A DNA stretch of 64,000 nt from Lepus europaeus. Lineage: Eukaryota > Chordata > Mammalia > Lagomorpha > Leporidae. Location: NCBI RefSeq assembly GCF_033115175.1, contig NC_084836.1, forward strand, positions 64,471,097-64,535,096, read 5' to 3'. Within the stretch, counting starts at the first letter, position 1. Each line of letters opens with the position of its first letter. The position numbers were made by a program, and so were the translations under genes. This document shows positions 59,551-64,000 of the stretch, piece by piece. The notes beneath the pieces were generated by a model. It did no database searches. It was not told the origin of the DNA and was given only the letters and a program-made list of their open reading frames with translations.

Positions 59551-59810
59551 GGGGTCAGCACTGTGGCATAATGGGTAAGGCCACCACCTCCTGCGGTGCT
59601 GGCATCCCATGTGGGTGGCAGTTCATATCCCGGCTGCCCCACCTCTGATCCAGCTCTCTGCTATGGCTTGGGAAAGCAGTAGATGATGGCCCAAGTGCTT
59701 GGGCCCCTGCAGCCATGTGGGAGACCTGGAAGAAGTTCCTGACTCCTGGCTTCAGATCAGCCCAGCTCAGGCTGTTGCAGCCTTTTGGGGAGTGAACCAG
59801 TGGATGGAAG

Positions 59811-59852
<42 letters not shown>

Positions 59853-59901
59853 CTCTGTAACTAGGTCTCTCAAATAAATAAACCTTAAAAAAAAAAAAAA
59901 A
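59551..59901 (+). mobile_element. C-SINE, older subfamily, expanded CT tract
   Basis: Head GGGGTCAGCACTGTGGC, (CT)n at about 59813-59848, tail AAATAAATAAACC. Confidence 0.9.
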
Positions 59902-60480
59902 GCTCTCCTCCACCTATTAACCTGTCCGACTCCTCACACCACTCACACCAGGACTGGAGGCTCTGACATGCCCCGGAAGCCTTCATATTACAGGAACGTT
60001 TGTAAGACTTTGATTTCCTGGCCTTAGACATAAGTGACAGTTGACAAAGGGCACTAAAAATTTAGGCTCTTCTCCACACAGGTGTGTTGGTATCTGGAAT
60101 AATGTAGCCTCCTCTGCGGACCTAAAAATGTTCTCCACCAAGCAGCTAACTGTGCCATCATAGCCTGTTTTCCACATGATGTCATCTCCATGGTCATGAA
60201 GTCTTTAACCAGACATTATTCAAGGCAAAGAGCAGGAGGAACGAGCAAATATCAGTTGTCACGATGACATATTTAAGGAGTTGGCTCTCAGGACCTTCAC
60301 AGCCTGAGTCCTGGAGCTTTTTCTTTAGTATTACATTACAATCAACCTCAAATGTGTTAAGGGCAAAGGGAAACCCAAAGGAAGTTAACTGAGTTCTCAG
60401 GCACACGCTTAGCCACCTACTCTCCCTCCCCCATCCTCGGCAGCCACACTTAATTAGCCTAACGTGGACGACCCAATCCT
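59902..60480. other. Unique sequence upstream of CS
   Basis: No recognisable gene. Short minus-strand ORFs here (64 and 70 codons) are in different frames and match nothing I know. It could be the start of a divergent non-coding transcript from the CS promoter. Confidence 0.4.
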
Positions 60481-60777
60481 CTTCGCCCCAACTACTGTCA
60501 GCGGCTCAGGTCCCGCCCCTCCTCCGCACTGAACCAATGGTGGAGCCCCAGGCGAGTCCCCTGAGAGGGGCGGGATCAAGTTCCGGGCAGTGGGCGGGTC
60601 CTCGCTGAGGACCCCGGGCTGGGCGCCGCCGCCGGTTCGTCTACCCTTTCCCTCAGCCGCCTCCTTTCAACCTTGTCCACCGTCGGCGCGGCCTCTGGTG
60701 CAGCAGCTGCGGCTCCCGTACCTGCCGCAGCGCGCTCCCCATCTTCCCTCCCCACCAGATCCCGGAGTTCACCCGCC
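60480..60777 (+). promoter_or_regulatory. CS: CS promoter and 5'UTR, CpG island
   Basis: Strongly CpG-rich. CCAAT lies at 60534-60538, with GC boxes near 60511-60519 (CCCGCCCCT), 60568-60575 and 60592-60598. No TATA box is seen. The 5'UTR runs into the ATG at 60778. The island continues to about 61,250. Confidence 0.75.
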
Positions 60778-60819
60778 ATGGCTTTACTCACTGCGGCCGC
60801 CCGGCTCTTGGGAGCCAAG
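60778..60819 (+). CDS. CS: CS, citrate synthase, first coding exon (partial gene)
   Basis: Citrate synthase condenses acetyl-CoA with oxaloacetate in the mitochondrial matrix, the first TCA-cycle step. This exon encodes MALLTAAARLLGAK and ends AAG|GTGAGC. Remembered human CS starts MALLTAAARLLGTK, so the identity is firm despite only 14 codons. The peptide is the start of the mitochondrial targeting sequence. Exon 2 was not found before position 64000, so intron 1 exceeds 3.1 kb. The position after CNPY2 agrees with human 12q13.3. Confidence 0.9.
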
Positions 60820-62340
60820 GTGAGCAAGCAGGGAGGGAGCACGGCGTCCCAGGGTGGGGCTGAGGCGACCGCAGGCCCTCGGGCGCCGGGGTCTCCCGCC
60901 CACACCCTTGCGCACCCCTGCGCGCCTTAAAGGGACCTTGGCCTTGGCTGGCCGCCGGTCCTGCGTAGAGCTGCCAGGGCCATGTGCTGCGCTGCCCTTC
61001 GGGCTCCCGGGGGTGAGGTGAACGCCGTGCGCCCCGGCCTGCAGTATAGGGCGAGTGAGGAGGCCCGACCCGGCTGTCAACCTCGCGTGGCTGAGGGGGA
61101 GAGGGAGCCGCCACTGGAGAAGAGGTGTGCTTCCACTGGAGCTAGGGGAAGAATCTTTTCGGAGGAGGAGGTCGGTGTGAGCAGATTCGGCCCCTCGGCC
61201 CCGGGGCCGGAGCAGGACCGATGGCCGATTTTGGCTTCTGGTTCGTAGGGAGGGCTACCCGTTTCTGTTTCTTCAGCACAATCACTTAAGCCTTCAGTGA
61301 CCACGCCGTGGCCGTGCCGTGTCGGCCAGAGGAGTGGGACCCTCAGGTCCTCTTTGTCCTTGGGACTCTGGAACTTACTCTTAATATATAGGAGGAGCCT
61401 GGGCAGGGTGGAGCACTCCTATAAAACCTGCTTGATTTCTCACATGATAGGAGAAAGAACCAGAAAGGTTGTTGCACGGAACAGCAAGCCAGTTAACGAA
61501 GATACTCGAAGGGCTGCGAATGCCAAGGTCACATGACCAACCCTACTACTTGCCCGCCCAGGTTTTGCAGTTGAACTTCATGCAGCCTGCTGTACCCAGG
61601 AGAACTTTCTCTTTCTTTAGGGATCTTTACTTAACATTTGTTGCCTTTTGGGTCACAGAAATAAGAACTATTCCGGATAATGGTGCTGCAAGTTAAAATT
61701 GCCAGCATTTTTTGGCTCCGGGTAACAGGCTCTTTAAACGGAAACTGCTGTGCTGAGGAGTCTTGGCCCTCTGATCGAACCGGGACCTTCCCACAGGTGA
61801 CCTTGACTTGGGCAAAGAGTTTGCACTTTCAGCTGCGGGCGTTTTAAAGCCCTGGGCACCTGGAGGGAAGGGCGAGCCGTAGAATGGTTTTGGTTTGCTG
61901 TGTGTTCTCTTACAGAGCTGGCAGAGGTAAAGTGAAACTCCTAGGATTTACCTTAGGGTTCTTCCAGGCACGCAGTGGCAAGGTAGAGTCTGATCATTCG
62001 AGAGATACTTGTTTCGCTTGGCTGTTGCTTCTCCTGCTGCCAAGGAACAGTGTAAGAAAACCTCTTGGGAAGTGAAGCAAGTTCTAGATAGCATTTGGGC
62101 AGAATAGGGGACGCTAAAATTAGCTCATTCCAGAGCTCTTAACCTACACCAGAGTGTCTAAACACTACAGTGGATTTGAATTTGAGAAAGGCGTTGGATT
62201 TACTTTTTGAATGTATTTTCTCTTTTAAGCCTCTTGGGAAGCTCAGAGAGCTTTTGAGATGACAGAGCTACACAATTGTGGCTGTCATTGTTTACTTTAT
62301 TGATGGACCTGAGGATCCCAGAAACCTATAAATTGGAAAC

Positions 62341-62678
62341 TTTTTTTTTTTTGACAGGCAGAGTGGACAGTGAGAGAGAGAGAGACAGAGAAAGGTCTTC
62401 CTTTGCCGTTGGTTCACCCTCCAATGGCCGCCGCGGTAGCGCGCTGTGGCCGGCGCACCGCGCCGATCCGATGGCAGGAGCCAGGTGCTTCTCCTGGTCT
62501 CCCATGGGGTGCAGGGCCCAAGGACTTGGGCCATCCTCCACTGCACTCCCTGGCCACAGCAGAGAGCTGGCCTGGAAGAGGGGCAACCGGGACAGGATCG
62601 GTACCCCGACCGGGACTAGAACCTGGTGTGCCGGTGCCGCAAGGTGGAGGATTAGCCTAGTGAGCCGCGGCGCCGGCC
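62341..62678 (-). mobile_element. C-SINE, young, CS intron 1
   Basis: Duplication TAAATTGGAAAC at 62329-62340 and 62679-62690. Confidence 0.95.
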
Positions 62679-63420
62679 TAAATTGGAAACTATTAGAAAG
62701 ATTTTGACCCTTAAAATTAGCAAAGCCCTAGAAGCTTAGGAGTGGAAATTTCTTGAAAACTGAGTGATGTGGTCAGGATACTGAGAAGCCTTTCAGCTTG
62801 TCAGCATTGCTAGCACCTGCTTGAGCTTTCTAGATTAGCCTGCAGCTTAATTGGTAGCTGTAATTGGTAATAGATTTTACTTGTGAGTAGTCTCCTAATC
62901 TGGGAGAACTGATCACTACCACTTTGATTTTCAAGGTCGGCTATAGTTTCATTTTTAACCTTGCTAGGAGACAAAAGTGCTAGTCATTGTTCTATTTGTC
63001 CATCGTACCCGTTGTTGGGTAGTTCATATGAACACCTGAGTTGGAGAGATAGCTGAATCAGAGCCTTCAGATTATTTGTCTTGCTTATTCAAGTGATTTA
63101 ATATTAAGGAGTCACCTTAGTATTAGCTATGGGTGCCTCAGCTTTATGACTTAAAAAAGGTCTTTTCACAGTCTGGGTTTCGATTTGGGCTGGGAACTGG
63201 AGAATAGGGCACCAGTTTGCTTCTCTGAACTCTTGAAGTCAACAATCCTGACTAAAGGGAGTCACTTTTGTACCCCCTGAGATTTGCTCCTCCACACTAG
63301 GATATTTGAAACTTTGAGGGAATCAACCCAAAAATGTTTTTAGGTTATGTCTAGACATTTTCAAGATAGTGAATACAAGTGGTTCCTTTTCAATGGACTT
63401 AATACCCTTGCAAAATTTTT

Positions 63421-63719
63421 TTTTTTTTGACAGGCAGAGTTAGAGAGAGGTCTTCCTTCTGTTGGTTCACCCCTCAAATGGCCACTACGGCTGGCACGCT
63501 GCGCCAATCCAAAGCCAGAAGCCAGGTGCTTCCTTCTGGTCTCCCATGCGGGTGCAGGGCCCAAGCACTTGGGCCATCCTCCACTGCCTTCCCGGGCCAC
63601 AGTAGTGAGCTGGACTGGAAGAGGAGCAACCGGGACAGAATCTGGCGCCCCAATCGGGGCTAGAACCCAGGGTGCCGGCACAGCAGGCGGAGGATTAGCC
63701 AAGTGAGCCACTGCACCAC
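63421..63719 (-). mobile_element. C-SINE, young-type, CS intron 1
   Basis: Flanks TGCAAAATTTTT / TGCAAATTTTT. The head end is eroded (CCACTGCACCAC). Confidence 0.9.
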
Positions 63720-64000
63720 TGCAAATTTTTAACAAGTATTTAAGTCCTAGTATTAAATTGGATTCAGCAAGACTGAGCAGGTTTTTTCCTATGAGATGTT
63801 CAATTAGACTCACAGCCCAGAATTTTAAAGACTAGGGCTCAGATCTCTGAGCCCTTACTTTATCAGCCTACGCAAAGTAATGTTGACTCCTTGATGATTA
63901 CTAGAGGGGCCAGAGATTGGGGGGAGGGGGAAGAGCTTACTGTGTGCCAGTGATGCGATGATTCATTGCATTTGTTATTAGTGGATTTTAGATAGTAGCA

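Larger units (their letters stand above)
60820..64000 (+). other. CS: CS intron 1 (partial)
   Basis: CpG-rich to about 61,250, then ordinary unique sequence interrupted by two C-SINEs at 62341-62678 and 63421-63719. No coding exon is recognisable. Confidence 0.7.

Noticed and set aside
59983-60406. Two minus-strand ORFs upstream of CS as a possible pseudogene
   Set aside because: They are in different frames, are short, and resemble no protein I can name. Retained only as part of a possible divergent transcript.
61297-61536. 79-codon ORF in CS intron 1
   Set aside because: Its translation does not match CS exon 2 (NASCLVLAARHASAS) and shows no motif.

Overview
The window is nuclear DNA of a placental mammal, almost certainly a lagomorph and most likely European rabbit (Oryctolagus cuniculus). 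It carries about sixty copies of the tRNA-derived lagomorph C-SINE, which has a GGCCGGCGCCGTGGCTCA head, a GGTTCTAGTCC B-box and a CTCTGCCTGTCAAAA tail. It also holds five spliced protein genes in the order of human 12q13.3, read in the opposite direction. No tools were run. Gene identities come from translating exons and comparing them with remembered human proteins, and every GT/AG junction below was read from the sequence.

Layout. (1) About 150-15,600, plus strand: the 3' three quarters of STAT2, 17 coding exons and 638 codons to the stop, with an 8.7-kb SINE-packed intron at 303-8970. (2) 17,360-18,840, minus strand: complete IL23A, four exons and 191 aa, with an AU-rich 3'UTR and an upstream AP-1/kappaB pair. 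(3) 18,900-24,060: non-coding DNA between divergent IL23A and PAN2, holding a repeat-poor block rich in immune transcription-factor motifs near 20.45-20.76 kb. (4) 24,075-40,620, plus strand: PAN2, 25 coding exons and 1,202 aa. (5) 40,860-44,990, plus strand: CNPY2, five coding exons and 182 aa ending HDEL, with two ZNF143-type sites in its promoter. (6) 45-60.4 kb: intergenic DNA with SINEs, two ERV LTR remnants, a mariner-like element and several kb of AT-rich unique sequence. (7) 60,480 to the end: CpG-rich promoter, first coding exon and part of intron 1 of CS (citrate synthase).

Function. STAT2 (type I/III interferon signalling) and IL23A (p19 subunit of IL-23) are immune genes that converge tail to tail. 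PAN2 (mRNA deadenylase), CNPY2 (ER-resident saposin-like protein) and CS (TCA cycle) are housekeeping genes. They do not form an operon or pathway.

The window contains no CRISPR array, phage, plasmid or bacterial operon. The unusual material is in the transposons: nested SINEs with readable target-site duplications, a 3'-less SINE head, near-empty tail-only insertions, SINEs with an extra segment between two A-tails, and a microsatellite trapped inside a SINE insertion. Candidate regulatory clusters lie next to IL23A, PAN2 and CNPY2.
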